A stretch of DNA of 64,000 nt from Lachancea thermotolerans CBS 6340 (Eukaryota > Ascomycota > Saccharomycetes > Saccharomycetales > Saccharomycetaceae): NCBI RefSeq assembly GCF_000142805.1, contig NC_013082.1, forward strand, positions 558,001 through 622,000, in the 5' to 3' direction. Below the pieces are notes generated by a model that was not told where the DNA came from, did no database searches, and saw nothing but the letters and a program-made list of their open reading frames with translations. Below, in pieces: positions 20,425 to 30,672 of the stretch; within the stretch, counting starts at the first letter, position 1; every line of letters begins with the position of its first letter. The position numbers and the translations under genes are program-made.

Positions 20425-21681
20425 ATGTCTAAGGGAAAAGTTTGTCTAGCATACTCCGGAGGTTTGGACACCTCTATCATTCTCGCCTGGTTGTTGGAAG
20501 AGGGCTACGAGGTTGTGGCCTTCATGGCCAACGTCGGGCAAGAAGAGGACTTCGATGCCGCTGAAAAGAAGGCCATGGCTATCGGTGCCACTAAATACGT
20601 GTGTGTTGACTGCAGAGAGGACTTCGTCAAAGACGTTCTGTTCCCAGCCGTTCAAGTCAACGCTGTATACGAGGATGTGTACCTGATGGGTACCTCGCTG
20701 GCTAGACCAGTGATCGCCAAGGCGCAAATCGACGTCGCCGAGGCTGAAGGCTGTTTCGCCGTTGCCCACGGTTGCACAGGTAAGGGTAACGACCAGATCC
20801 GTTTCGAACTAGGTTTCTACGCCTTGAAGCCAGACGTCAAGGTTATTGCCCCATGGAGAGACCCAGCATTCTTTGAGCGTTTCGCCGGCAGAAAGGACCT
20901 GTTGGACTACGCTGCTGAGAAGGGCATTCCTGTCACCCAGACCAAGGCCAAGCCATGGTCTACCGATGAGAACCAGGCTCACATCTCTTACGAGGCTGGT
21001 ATCCTAGAAGACCCCGACACCACTCCTCCTAAGGGCATGTGGAAGCTGATTGTTGACCCACAGGATGCCCCAGACAAGCCAGAGGACCTAACTATCGTCT
21101 TTGAGAAGGGTATTCCTGTCAAGATCTCATTTACCGAGGACGGCGAGGCCAAGGAAGTTACCAAGCCGCTAGACGTCTTTTTGACTGCCTCCAACTTGGC
21201 TAGAAGAAACGGTGTGGGCAGGATCGACATCGTTGAGGATCGTTACATCAACCTGAAGTCTAGAGGCTGTTACGAGCAGGCTCCTTTGACCGTCTTGAGA
21301 AGGGCTCACGTTGACCTGGAAGGTCTGGTACTAGACAAGGAAGTCCGCCATTTGAGAGACCAGTTTGTCACTCCAACATACTCTAGACTAATGTACAACG
21401 GTTCCTACTTCACCCCCGAATTCGACTTCATCAAGTCAATGATTGCTCCCTCGCAGACTCATGTCAATGGCCAAGTCAGACTCAGACTGTACAAGGGTAA
21501 CGTCATTGTTCTAGGTAGATCTTCCGAGACTGAGAACCTCTACGATCCAACTGAGTCCTCCATGGACGAGTTGACTGGCTTCTTGCCCACCGACACTACC
21601 GGCTTCATCGCTATCCAGGCTATCAGAGTCAAGAAGTATGGTGAAGCCAAGAAGGCCAAGGGAGAAAAACTCACTTTGTAA
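20425..21681 (+). CDS. ARG1: Argininosuccinate synthase
   Basis: 418 residues; S. cerevisiae Arg1 is 420. Joins citrulline and aspartate with ATP to make argininosuccinate, the penultimate step of arginine synthesis, in the cytosol. The N-terminal ATP-pyrophosphatase loop is LAYSGGLDTSIILAWL (SGGLDTS). Other synthetase blocks are HGCTGKGNDQIRFE, APWRDPAFFERF, GRIDIVEDRYINLKSRG and the C-terminal substrate region. Start ATG 20425 follows an A-rich leader. Tandem with GPD and dipeptidyl peptidase III, all on the plus strand, the same order as YOL059W-YOL058W-YOL057W. Confidence 0.98.
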   Translation: MSKGKVCLAYSGGLDTSIILAWLLEEGYEVVAFMANVGQEEDFDAAEKKAMAIGATKYVCVDCREDFVKDVLFPAVQVNAVYEDVYLMGTSLARPVIAKAQIDVAEAEGCFAVAHGCTGKGNDQIRFELGFYALKPDVKVIAPWRDPAFFERFAGRKDLLDYAAEKGIPVTQTKAKPWSTDENQAHISYEAGILEDPDTTPPKGMWKLIVDPQDAPDKPEDLTIVFEKGIPVKISFTEDGEAKEVTKPLDVFLTASNLARRNGVGRIDIVEDRYINLKSRGCYEQAPLTVLRRAHVDLEGLVLDKEVRHLRDQFVTPTYSRLMYNGSYFTPEFDFIKSMIAPSQTHVNGQVRLRLYKGNVIVLGRSSETENLYDPTESSMDELTGFLPTDTTGFIAIQAIRVKKYGEAKKAKGEKLTL

Positions 21682-21925
21682 TCATATAGAGAGCACATAC
21701 CCTGTTAATAAGTTGAACCCTGGATCTTGTATTTGAACGTTGTCAACCCTTAAAGTATTGAGAGGAAAGCGTTCTCTATCACATGACTTGTAAAGACGTT
21801 TTTCAGGGTCAGCCGTCTGACCAAACGGCGATTATATCCAATTGGTCGCGCGAACAGCAGGCTCATCCATAAGATTCCGCCAGATTGCTCTTTGCAAGTA
21901 TTTAAAGAGCAGCGGTCGTTCTTGT

Positions 21926-22006
21926 ATGTTAAGGACCTTAAAAAGTGGTCTTTCAAGAGCTTTGCGCAGTGCAAAAGGAACAAAACCCTATTCAAAATCA
22001 TCCATC
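21926..22006 (+). other. Candidate alternative N-terminal extension of dipeptidyl peptidase III
   Basis: In-frame ATG 21926 continues without stop into the main frame at 22007. The 27 codons encode a basic, Ser/Leu-rich segment without Asp or Glu, the composition of a mitochondrial targeting sequence. Whether it is used depends on the transcript start, which cannot be seen here. Confidence 0.55.
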
Positions 22007-24085
22007 ATGGCTAAGAGCACGTACCTGGCCGATCATAAGGCCCCGCTCGTAATGCTCAGCGCAAAGGATTTCTTTGCGCAATTGAGTCGTGACGAAAAAT
22101 TTTATGCTCACTACATGTCAAAAGCTTCCCACGCAGGGTCTAGAGTTGTGCTGAGACAGGTTTCTCACGAAAGTGAATCTATTTACGACCTGATCAAGAC
22201 CATCCATGAAAAGTTGAAGGGTACCTACCCAGAGGGCGAAGAAACTGACTTATACCTGGAATACGTTTCTCAGTTCCTCTCCAACTTAGGTAACTATAAA
22301 TCCTTTGGCGATTTTAAGTTTGTCCCCCGTTGCTCGGAATCATTTATTATGGGCCTTCTAGAATTGGCCGGCATCGACAAAAATTCGAAGCCCTCAAATA
22401 AGTCCTGTCCTTACAAAACATGGGCCGATGTTGTTTCCAAAGGCATATTCCATGTCGACGAGAAGTGCGCATTGCTTGGTTTCCCTTCTGAGGGTCATTG
22501 TTCCTCATATTACTTTGGAGATGTGTCGCCAGAAGATATGAGACTTTTGAAAGACGAAGTATTTGGCCATTTGAAAATCTTACCCGAGAATACAAGAATC
22601 AAGAAGTTAAGCAGCAACAATTTCGAAATCCTCGTTGCCTCAAAGGTTTCAAACTACACTTTGCCTGAATACCCAAAATCACCAGTCAAACTCTCGAATG
22701 GAGCCGAAGTTATTTTTGTGTTTGGCGACCATTCCCGCGAAATGGGCTTAATCGCAGACTACCTTCGCAAAGCTCGCGATTATGCGGCTAATGATACCCA
22801 AAAAAGCATGCTAGATGCCTATATTAAGCACTTCGAAACCGGTTCATCTCACGCGCACAAAGATTCCCAAAAACTTTGGGTTAAGGACTTATCTCCAGTC
22901 ATTGAAACAAACGTTGGTTTTATCGAGACATACAGAGAGCCATCTGGTATAATTGGTGAATTTGAATCTTTGGTTGCGATTCAAAACAAAGAGCGCACTC
23001 AGAAGTTTGCAACTATGGTCCAGAATGCTGGAAAGTTCATTTCTTTGTTGCCCTGGGACAAAGAATTTGAGAAGCCCAAGTTCCAACCCCCAGACTTCAC
23101 TTCTTTGGAGGTCTTGACTTTTGCAGGTAGTGGAATTCCAGCCGGTATTAACATTCCGAACTATGATGATGTTAGGTTAAACATTGGATTCAAGAATGTT
23201 TCCTTAGGAAACATTCTGAGCTCATCTCTAGGGTCTAAAATGCCCATCACTTTTGTGACTGATGACGACCGCAAGATCTTGGAAAAGTTCCAGAGCGATT
23301 CATTTGAAGTCCAAGTTGGTATTCACGAGTTGTTGGGCCATGGTTCCGGAAAGCTGTTGAGCGAACTGGATGATGGCACGTTCAATTTTGATAAAGAAAA
23401 TCCTCCGCTAGGTCTTGAAGGAAAACCTGTGACTACATACTACAAAAAGGGAGAGACATGGGGTTCCAAATTTGGCCAGCTTGCTGGTGCATTTGAAGAA
23501 TGTCGTGCGGAAGTCATTGCCATGTATCTGATTACAAATCGCGAGCTTCTTGAAATCTTTGGTTTCAAGACGCAAGAGGATCAGGATAACATTATATATG
23601 CTGGCTACTTGCAAATGGCACGCGCCGGTTTGCTGGCCTTGGAGTTTTGGGACCCTTCGACCAAAAAGTGGGGCCAACCTCACATGCAAGCAAGATTTTC
23701 GATTATGAAAACATTCTTGAAACACAGCGGCGACAAGGGCTTCTTGACGCTCTCACACTCCGAGCCAGATTTTTCTGACCTCAAGATTCATTTAAACCGT
23801 TCTATGATTGAAAATGTCGGTCGTAATGCTGTCAGAGATTACTTGACTCACCTTCACATATACAAATCATCCGGTGATGTTGAACAAGGGAGCAAGTACT
23901 TCGTTGAAAGAAGCACTGTCGATCCTGAACTTGCACAATTTAGGTCGATCGTCATTGAAAAGAAGTTGCCAAGGAGGCAATTTATTCAAGCAAACACAGT
24001 CATAGAGAAAGGAGACGTTTCACTGAAGGAGTATGATGAAACGTCTGTTGGCATGCTTCAATCCTACCTTGAGAGAGAGGTCTGA
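22007..24085 (+). CDS. Dipeptidyl peptidase III (YOL057W type), with possible mitochondrial N-extension
   Basis: Zinc metallopeptidase (M49) that removes dipeptides from peptide N-termini. From ATG 22007 it is 692 residues (YOL057W is 711). The zinc motif [10 protein letters not shown] has His440, Glu441 and His445; the second motif [12 protein letters not shown] supplies the further Glu ligand, so it should be active. Other family blocks are [16 protein letters not shown], reading here as [16 protein letters not shown], and [16 protein letters not shown]. An in-frame ATG at 21926 extends the protein by 27 residues ([18 protein letters not shown]...), with seven Lys/Arg and no acids. Its context is weak (T at -3), against A at -3 for 22007. 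ARG1 ends 244 bp before the upstream ATG. Confidence 0.95.
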   Translation: MAKSTYLADHKAPLVMLSAKDFFAQLSRDEKFYAHYMSKASHAGSRVVLRQVSHESESIYDLIKTIHEKLKGTYPEGEETDLYLEYVSQFLSNLGNYKSFGDFKFVPRCSESFIMGLLELAGIDKNSKPSNKSCPYKTWADVVSKGIFHVDEKCALLGFPSEGHCSSYYFGDVSPEDMRLLKDEVFGHLKILPENTRIKKLSSNNFEILVASKVSNYTLPEYPKSPVKLSNGAEVIFVFGDHSREMGLIADYLRKARDYAANDTQKSMLDAYIKHFETGSSHAHKDSQKLWVKDLSPVIETNVGFIETYREPSGIIGEFESLVAIQNKERTQKFATMVQNAGKFISLLPWDKEFEKPKFQPPDFTSLEVLTFAGSGIPAGINIPNYDDVRLNIGFKNVSLGNILSSSLGSKMPITFVTDDDRKILEKFQSDSFEVQVGIHELLGHGSGKLLSELDDGTFNFDKENPPLGLEGKPVTTYYKKGETWGSKFGQLAGAFEECRAEVIAMYLITNRELLEIFGFKTQEDQDNIIYAGYLQMARAGLLALEFWDPSTKKWGQPHMQARFSIMKTFLKHSGDKGFLTLSHSEPDFSDLKIHLNRSMIENVGRNAVRDYLTHLHIYKSSGDVEQGSKYFVERSTVDPELAQFRSIVIEKKLPRRQFIQANTVIEKGDVSLKEYDETSVGMLQSYLEREV

Positions 24086-24347
24086 ACCCCAAACATCAGC
24101 GAGCCGTTCATCCCAAAAAAGCTATACAAAAACTTTCTTTAACGCGCTTCAAGTGTAAAAGGCTCTTTGATATACGAAGGCCATTACGCCGTCAGAGAGA
24201 TCTAATCCCTATAACTAGTTGCAAAAACAAACCCTCAACGAAGTGTGATGCTGCTCGGCATGGAGTGATGACCTTGGTATATAGTTCTTCGAAAGCCCCT
24301 TGCTAAAATTAAATAAAATCATTGTTGCTGAGAGTTACTCAGTCAAC

Positions 24348-24399
24348 GACGAGTGAATTTGCCTATCTTAACATGACGAGTGAATTTGTCTATCTTAAC
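24348..24399. repeat. 27-bp direct tandem duplication
   Basis: GACGAGTGAATTTGCCTATC at 24348 and its copy at 24375 (with TGTC for TGCC) are each followed by TTAAC; period 27 bp, 24 of 25 aligned bases identical. It looks like a recent local duplication. Confidence 0.85.
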
Positions 24400-25673
24400 G
24401 TGACCATTGCAGCATCAAAAGTCTTTAATATCAAAGACGGTCAATGACGATATTGTTGTTCAAGTATACCCACAGTGAATTAGCAGGATAAATTTAAGAT
24501 GAACGCTTCCCGGTGCTTACGTTTCACTCCAAGCCTGACGTAGAATCAGAAGGCAGCAACATTGAACAAGTGCTCGTTCCAGTAGATTGAAAAAAGCGTT
24601 GGGACTCTCTCTCTATTTAGTTTTTAAAATAGCGCTTTCACTACGTCTATGAAACAAAGGTTGCGGGGCATATTTCTGAGCTCCGAGTCAGCGTCCAACG
24701 TACTGTGGAGACAGAGAGCAGAATTTTAAGGCTAGTTTCATTAGTAATGGGTAGCAACTTCTTTCAAGAGCAGTATCTAGCCTTTGTATTAATGAAAGAA
24801 GTGACATCAAAAAGTCGTTTTACAGTGCAAGGACAATTTTTAGTGTTCCCCATTGACACAAATATACAAGCACTCAAATAGCAGAGTGAGTTTCAGTAGT
24901 TGAACTGGAGATTCAATAGCTGAGTTTTCGGCTGCTGTCCTAGAGAGGCAAATATTAGAAACAAGGCTGACCCAGAAGTGCCAATTCAGAGGTACCTCAG
25001 CTTTCTTGAAAGCCAGAGCTTAAAAGCTGGGGCGTTGAGTTTCATATTCTGAGCGTCAAGTGAAGCTGTCGAATACAATGTTGAACTGGCTTTCTTTTGC
25101 AGATCTGATCCAAAACACAGAATGAAATGGCTAACTTTAACACTTAAGATAGTAAAATGCAAGATTTAACATCTAACCACAGTTCGCCCAAAAAGAGCTA
25201 TTTCCTTCTAGTTGATGGAAAGCTTTAATTGGATAGCCTGAACTCGAAAGGTCCTCATCAAGGAAGAGTGAAGAGCGAAGGAGTTGAATTTTATCCTAGA
25301 CCCTTGCCCTTCAAAACTGAAAGCTTTGGTCAATTGTGGCAGGAAAGCATGCTCCTCCAAGGAATTTAAGAATTTCTTAAAACGACCTATAGAAGAGCTT
25401 GTCGTTTCCAGTAAAAACCTGGAGCGAGTTAGGAGATACAGATCAATGCTGAGGCAATCACAGATACGCGCGTTTCTATTAAGACCGCACTCAAAATGTG
25501 TGCTTTCGATAACATAAACCTGTGTTTTAACACCTATTAAAAATAAATACCCGAGCAACCGGGTTTGATGGAAACGTTCACCAAAAACTGCCTAGCGGGT
25601 TAGGCAGTTAGCGTCATGTCTTGTTTGGAGGCTCGTGTGTTTCGTAGAAAATGTCATAACGTTTGACATCTCG

Positions 25674-25693
25674 TGGTGATAAAATAATCACCA
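25674..25693. repeat. Perfect 7-bp dyad upstream of the GPM gene
   Basis: TGGTGAT (25674-25680) and ATCACCA (25687-25693) flank a 6-bp AT spacer, 140 bp upstream of the mutase ATG. Could be a homodimer binding site; no factor is assigned. Confidence 0.5.
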
Positions 25694-25832
25694 TTCGAAT
25701 CCCTTGGATTGATCGATTGCTGGAAATTGAGCGATTCGCGAGAAGCGCCCACATCATTTTAAGTTACTAGTCTTGGTCTTCACAAGTAATTAGGCATTTT
25801 TGCTTGAGTGCCCCCTACAGGAAAGCGTATTA

Positions 25833-26738
25833 ATGACAGGATCAGATACGTACAAGCTATTTGTTCTAAGACATGGTCAAAGCGAGCTGAACCATGAAAA
25901 CATCTTCTGCGGTTGGATCGATGCTGGCCTCACAGAAAAAGGTAAAGCGCAAGCCAAGAATGCAGCGGCGCTAATAAAAGTCCACTGCATGGCGAATTCC
26001 CTTGAGCCACCTAAGATCGGATATACTTCAAGGCTGGTTAGGACACAGCAAACGATCGAAGTAATGCTTGAAGAGCTCAACATCAAACCCAACTACAGGG
26101 TTGTAACAAAGTCGACCAATGTTGACAAAATTTTGAGGGAGGAATGGAGTCGTGAAGAGGCTTTGGTTTTGCAGACGTGGAGATTGAACGAGCGTCATTA
26201 TGGGGCCTGGCAGGGCCAAAGAAAACCCACCATCTTGCAGGAATACGGCAAAGAACAATATATGTTTATCAGAAGAGACTACAACGGTAGGCCCCCTGCT
26301 GCGGACTTGAGCAGGGAAATGGTCCAGGAGGTCGATGACAAGGGCTCCTTGACAGGTTACGACTTTAAGGAACCTAACAGAAGAGTTAAGTACAATCTTG
26401 AAGAACATTCTGGCGAAACGCTTCCAAACAACGAGTCTCTCAGTGATGTGGTTGAGCGGCTCGATGGCTTCTTAAACCAGATCATTTTGAAAAATCTGGA
26501 CTACTGCTCGTCAGGGCTCGTTGTGGCTCACGGAAGTTCAGTTCGCTCAATACTGAAAATCATCGAGGGAATCTCCGACACTGACATTAAAGATGTGGAA
26601 ATCCCTAACGCAATCCCTCTTGTAATCGAATTGGACAGGCACACCAAGATGTTTGTACGCAAGTATTATCTGGATCCCGAACTCGCCAAGATCAACGCAG
26701 AAAAGGTCCGCAACGAGGGGTTTGAAAAGCGTGACTAA
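25833..26738 (+). CDS. GPM3: Phosphoglycerate mutase-like protein of the Gpm2/Gpm3 type
   Basis: 301 residues from ATG 25833 (an upstream in-frame TTG is not a start); S. cerevisiae Gpm2 and Gpm3 are 311 and 303. Histidine phosphatase fold: LRHGQSELNHENIFCGW with catalytic His14, the LNERHYG block with its acid residue, and AHGSSVRSILK with the second His. A ~25-residue insertion before QTWRLNERHYG separates this group from the main enzyme Gpm1. Catalytic residues are intact, though in S. cerevisiae these paralogues do not replace Gpm1, so the in vivo role is unclear. It is the single pre-duplication gene corresponding to YDL021W and YOL056W, and is convergent with RPN4. Confidence 0.93.
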   Translation: MTGSDTYKLFVLRHGQSELNHENIFCGWIDAGLTEKGKAQAKNAAALIKVHCMANSLEPPKIGYTSRLVRTQQTIEVMLEELNIKPNYRVVTKSTNVDKILREEWSREEALVLQTWRLNERHYGAWQGQRKPTILQEYGKEQYMFIRRDYNGRPPAADLSREMVQEVDDKGSLTGYDFKEPNRRVKYNLEEHSGETLPNNESLSDVVERLDGFLNQIILKNLDYCSSGLVVAHGSSVRSILKIIEGISDTDIKDVEIPNAIPLVIELDRHTKMFVRKYYLDPELAKINAEKVRNEGFEKRD

Positions 26739-27208
26739 TGAACAGCCGCAGTGCCCCCAAGAGCTTATAGAATGGGGCAACGGCTTAATGATTATGAGTT
26801 TATGGTATTAACCTTCAATAGTATATACAGACAGATATATTGTCAATTTCCCTGAGACCTTCCTAGTTGTCGTTTGGTGAGATGCAATGAAGTTTGATTT
26901 GATCTTCTTATCGAAAGAAGTATGCAAGTAGGTAGACTCCTTTATTCTTTTTTTAATAGCAGAAACGCACCTCTTAAAACCGCAAATCGAGAAAAGACTC
27001 GATAAGTGAAGGTATGGTTAGTGCGATTTTCCCTGGATATCATGATTTATCTTTTTTTTTGTTTGTTTTGTCATTCCATATTGTGTGTGTGTTCGAAACA
27101 TTGTTCTTGAACGGATCGAGCCCGACGCCGGTAAGTTTGTATGTTCGTATGCGTGTGTACTCCTTAAAGCCTGTTGTTTTCCCTCAAGGCCTTGTTTTCT
27201 TGCTTCTC
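26739..27208. terminator. Convergent 3' region between the GPM gene and RPN4
   Basis: 470 bp between two stop codons. T-rich runs at 26948-26957 and 27049-27060 and TATATA-type stretches near 26820 suit yeast 3'-end formation. No gene seen. Confidence 0.4.
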
Positions 27209-28648
27209 TTAGGCACCAGCAAATTCAACGTTTTCCTTGGCAAACTGAATCGCTTTTTGAGCCTCCGCACCTGTCAGCTCGTGTTTAACCTTGACATGTC
27301 GGCTCAAAGCGTCGCCTCTTGAAAAAGTCTTCTGATATCCTTCTGTACCCTGTTGCTGAATGCATATGACACAGCGGAAGACTTTCTTTTTGCTGGCGTG
27401 TATCGTCTTTTGGTGCCTTATAAGATCATAAGGCCTGGAAAACTTCTTAGAGCATGGCTCGTTTGTGATGGGGTTTACCAATGTGCAAGTGTGGACCTCT
27501 TGGCCGCTTCCCGGCGAGGATGTGACTGAGGGAAGGGGAGAAATCCTCTTCTTAATAGCCGGAGCAGAAGGGGTGGCGTTCGAAGACTTTCTTCGGGACG
27601 GGTATTTCTTCTTCCGAGTAAAGGATGGTGTGGATGAAAGAGAGCTTGGACTTGGCGTGACGCACTTGGCTTCTGTAAAGGTATCTTCGGGTGAGCTTTC
27701 ACGTGAGATCCGCGTGCTCGATGGTGCTGTCGTATATTGCTCGCCCGAGCAAACCACACTACTTTTTCTGTTGTTGCGGTCGTATAGTACGTCCTCATCA
27801 AAAGTATCTTGCTCGCCGTGCTTACCTTCAGTGCAGCCCGCTGATTGGAGCTCGTTGTGAAAGCCAATCTCTTCGTCGTCTTCATCGTCTTCGTCGTCTA
27901 CGACTGCAAAATCATTGCGGTCGTCATCCACAAAACTGGCGCCAGGCCTCACCCTGTCAAAAATCAGAGAATCGTCGTCATTAAGTTGGTACTCGCTTCC
28001 AGCCTCCAGCTTGGGTTGATCTTGGTCGTCCCCAGCCTCCAGCTCTTCGTCCTCGTCTTCGTCTTCGTCTTCGCTCAGGTCGTCATCAAATTCGCGGTCG
28101 AAGATAGACATGGCGTCCTGGGACATTGTAGCAGATTCTTGGAGCGGCCAGCTGAACAGCTTCTGGTTGTCCTCGTAGTAGTAGTCTGGAGGGAAGCTCT
28201 CACCTGAGTTTAGCATATCCTCATCCTCGCCCTGAAACAGTGCAGGCGACGAGATCCGGACATCCTGACCGTTGCTGGGTAGCCGCGCCAGGAAGGGGTT
28301 AACGTTCATGACGTTGTTGAGCGATACAGTCGCCTGTACGGGCGTTAGTGATGCTGGCGAAGTTTTCCGACTGTCCACCGGCTTGTCGAGCGACATCGTA
28401 GTCAAAGAGGGGTCTGCATACTTGCTGAACATTGAGTCCTTGAACTCATGGTCCGCATCGAACGTGACGCCTGTGCCGAACGCTGTGCTCTGGTCTGGGG
28501 CATACATCAAATTCTCTAACGAACGGTTTTTCCAGCCTTTGGGTGTTTGTACGCACTCCTGCCCCCTGTTGGCGATGTGGTACAACTCGTCGTCCAGCAC
28601 ATCCGTGAGAGTCCTGGTGAGAGGATTTAGCTCTGTTGTTGTTGTCAT
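27209..28648 (-). CDS. RPN4: Proteasome-gene transcription activator Rpn4
   Basis: 479 residues from ATG 28648; S. cerevisiae Rpn4 is 531. The N-terminus keeps the family block LTRTLTDVLDDELYHI and SKYADPSLTT, linked in yeast Rpn4 to turnover and activation. A very acidic central region (~200-235, with DLSEDEDEDEDEE) fits an activation domain and a degron. The C-terminus has two C2H2-like fingers: CTLVNPITNEPCSKKFS...RHQKTIH and CVICIQQ...FSRGDALSRHVKVKH, the bipartite form typical of Rpn4. It binds PACE boxes (GGTGGCAAA) and is degraded by the proteasome it induces. Its promoter contains a heat-shock element. Same strand as THI20, which lies upstream. Confidence 0.96.
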   Translation of the reverse strand: MTTTTELNPLTRTLTDVLDDELYHIANRGQECVQTPKGWKNRSLENLMYAPDQSTAFGTGVTFDADHEFKDSMFSKYADPSLTTMSLDKPVDSRKTSPASLTPVQATVSLNNVMNVNPFLARLPSNGQDVRISSPALFQGEDEDMLNSGESFPPDYYYEDNQKLFSWPLQESATMSQDAMSIFDREFDDDLSEDEDEDEDEELEAGDDQDQPKLEAGSEYQLNDDDSLIFDRVRPGASFVDDDRNDFAVVDDEDDEDDEEIGFHNELQSAGCTEGKHGEQDTFDEDVLYDRNNRKSSVVCSGEQYTTAPSSTRISRESSPEDTFTEAKCVTPSPSSLSSTPSFTRKKKYPSRRKSSNATPSAPAIKKRISPLPSVTSSPGSGQEVHTCTLVNPITNEPCSKKFSRPYDLIRHQKTIHASKKKVFRCVICIQQQGTEGYQKTFSRGDALSRHVKVKHELTGAEAQKAIQFAKENVEFAGA

Positions 28649-28959
28649 AAACTCCAATCCTGCGATTGAGCTGTGAAAGATGGGTCCTGAGTAGGATCTG
28701 TGGTTTTAGTCAGAATATAAAGATAACTGCTTTTTCACAGTTTGATTTTTAATTTGGAACAACCTGGCCCAACGTTTGAGGTTTTCGTATCTTGTTATCT
28801 CAACGAAGAAGATTCTAGAAAATACGTACATTATGATATATACGCCAGTCCCGCTTCATAAACACATAAACGTCTCTATCGTTAACTTGCATATTCGCAT
28901 AAACGACTATCTGTATAAGGGCAAAGGTCCAGTAGCTGGTCCAACTCGAAACGGTGCCA
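28649..28959. promoter_or_regulatory. RPN4 promoter
   Basis: 311 bp between RPN4 and the THI20 stop. It has a heat-shock element at 28808-28820 (separate entry) and TTAGTCA at 28706-28712, close to the Yap1-type response element known from RPN4 control in S. cerevisiae. An AT-rich TTTATATT on the minus strand near 28717-28724 may be the TATA. Confidence 0.6.
28808..28820. promoter_or_regulatory. Heat-shock element (perfect, three alternating units) upstream of RPN4
   Basis: GAA-GA-TTC-TA-GAA with exact 2-bp spacing, 160 bp upstream of the ATG, plus a further GAA directly before it. This is a canonical Hsf1 site, and Hsf1 control of RPN4 is known in S. cerevisiae. Confidence 0.85.
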
Positions 28960-30672
28960 TCACAAGTTCTCTGGCGAGTAGTACAATGCCGCATCCCAGA
29001 ACTCGGTTTCGAGCTTGCACACAGACGCGTAGATTTTGCATAAGGTGTCCCAGTCATCGCTCATTTGGCAGACTCGGTCCAGCAATATTAGACCTGCATC
29101 CATAGCTTCCACGTACCATGGAGCTAAATAGTCCTCGCACCAGGAGTGATATATGTCATCCTTTGGCACTGTGATCTTGTCTTTGAAATTGCGCAGAGCA
29201 TTACCGTAGCCCATTAAACATGGAGACAATGCCACGCACAAGTGTACCCATGATCCGTTCCTTGCAACGTCGTCGAAGAAACGCGCGTAGTTTCTCAGAG
29301 CAGAGCCCATCTTGATCTGGTCAAAATGCTTCATGTCTGAAATATCGAACTGGCGCATCATCTTCTCACGGTGCTTCTCCATTTCCGTTTTGATCTCCGA
29401 AACAATGTGCACGGATTTATCAAAATCTTCTGTTGTGGGTGCCTTGCTGGCTGCTATGCAATGGATTTGCGCATAGTTGTCGAGGTAAGCGTAGTCTTGC
29501 TCCAGGAAGAATCTAAAGTTTTCGCGAGGTAGTGTTCCGTCAGCAACACACCTAACAAATTCATGACGAGTGTAGGTCTCCCAGTGAGGCTTGACGCGTG
29601 GGTCGGAGATGAGGTACTCGAAGAAAGAACCCGAGTCGCGTATCTGTGACACCAAACTATTGCTACTGCTTGCGGTGCTGTTGCTACGGTTTTCATCTAC
29701 CCGCAGGGCGTGCGCTGAGTAGCTAAGGTCTTCGACCATTTCCTGGAGAGGTTGTTTGATAGCGTAGACGTGGTTGATGGGGCCGTTTTTCTTGACATGG
29801 GGCTGGGTCACAGTGCACCCGATCTCAATTGCATTGTGTACATACTGAATTCCACCGAAGACAGCGTGCTGAAGTGCCTCGCCATGAGCTAGGTTACTTG
29901 CGATGGCCGACGCAAGGGTGCAGCCAGTTCCATGGGTGTTTTCGGAGGTGCAGAACACGCTCCGGTAGAGAACAGTCTTGTTCCCCAAGCGCAACACATC
30001 TGTGACTCGCTTTTGACCGTTTGAGTCAACCCAGGGCGCGTGGCCACCCTTCAAAAGGACGTTGGGGCACAAAGTAGTCTTCTGAAGCTCGCATGCGACG
30101 TCAATCAGGTCTTCGACCGAGTTTAATTCAAGGGATTCGCGCCCTAGGATGCGGCCAGCTTCGTACGCGTTGGGAGTCAGAAGCGTAGCTAGAGGCGATA
30201 GCGTTTTTATGAAATCAATCACAGATTGGTCGCTAACTAGGGTAGATCCTGATGTCGCTACGAGGACTGGGTCCACCACTAAGTGTGGACGCGCGTCAGC
30301 GGGCATGGCGCTGAACGTCTCGTACAGCACCTCCACAGCAGGTTTTGTGAGCATACCTGTCTTGATGGCATCAACGCGCATGTCACGCAGACAGCTGTCA
30401 AGCGTGAGTTTGAAGTGTTCCTTGGGAATTTCATGGATCGCATAGACGCCTTCGGGCGTCTGCGCGGTAAGCGCGGCCATACCTGTCAACCCGTAGCATC
30501 TGTGGGCTGTGAAGGTCTTGAGGTCCGCCTCGATACCAGCACCACCACTAGGATCAGATGTGGCCACGGTCATCACCGTAGGTAGACGTTCCCCCTTCTT
30601 CAACGCCACATAGGGAGGAGCGTTGCTTATTGTTACCTCGCGAGTGCCAGTAGAATTGACAATACGGGACAT
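28960..30672 (-). CDS. THI20: Bifunctional hydroxymethylpyrimidine (phosphate) kinase / thiaminase II
   Basis: 570 residues from ATG 30672, against about 550 in S. cerevisiae Thi20; an earlier in-frame TTG is rejected. The N-terminal ThiD domain (~28-290) has SDPSGGAGIEADLKTF near 40 and the anion-hole motif THGTGCTLASAIA with Cys251. The C-terminal TenA domain (~345-570) has FFEYLISDPRVKPHW, the nucleophile Cys485 in LSPCLMGYG, and the partner Glu in KLETEFWDAALYY. It phosphorylates HMP and HMP-P for thiamine synthesis and salvages thiamine breakdown products. Both halves look catalytically complete. Corresponds to YOL055C; the S. cerevisiae copies THI21 and THI22 lie elsewhere. Confidence 0.96.
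   Translation of the reverse strand: MSRIVNSTGTREVTISNAPPYVALKKGERLPTVMTVATSDPSGGAGIEADLKTFTAHRCYGLTGMAALTAQTPEGVYAIHEIPKEHFKLTLDSCLRDMRVDAIKTGMLTKPAVEVLYETFSAMPADARPHLVVDPVLVATSGSTLVSDQSVIDFIKTLSPLATLLTPNAYEAGRILGRESLELNSVEDLIDVACELQKTTLCPNVLLKGGHAPWVDSNGQKRVTDVLRLGNKTVLYRSVFCTSENTHGTGCTLASAIASNLAHGEALQHAVFGGIQYVHNAIEIGCTVTQPHVKKNGPINHVYAIKQPLQEMVEDLSYSAHALRVDENRSNSTASSSNSLVSQIRDSGSFFEYLISDPRVKPHWETYTRHEFVRCVADGTLPRENFRFFLEQDYAYLDNYAQIHCIAASKAPTTEDFDKSVHIVSEIKTEMEKHREKMMRQFDISDMKHFDQIKMGSALRNYARFFDDVARNGSWVHLCVALSPCLMGYGNALRNFKDKITVPKDDIYHSWCEDYLAPWYVEAMDAGLILLDRVCQMSDDWDTLCKIYASVCKLETEFWDAALYYSPENL

Larger units (their letters stand above)
24086..25832. other. Intergenic region between dipeptidyl peptidase III and the GPM gene
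   Basis: 1.75 kb with no supported gene. Two overlapping short frames at 25208-25558 (minus) and 25284-25517 (plus) have no recognisable content. It holds a 27-bp tandem duplication (24348-24399) and a small perfect dyad (25674-25693), listed separately. The right end is the promoter of the mutase gene. Confidence 0.5.

Noticed and set aside
25208-25558. 116-codon minus-strand frame upstream of the GPM gene
   Set aside because: Starts from a non-ATG codon, overlaps an equally long plus-strand frame, and has no recognisable motif.
25681-25705. B-box-like ATTCGAATCC before the GPM gene
   Set aside because: The first base of the box is wrong, no A-box is near, and no tRNA fold forms; part of it belongs to a small dyad.
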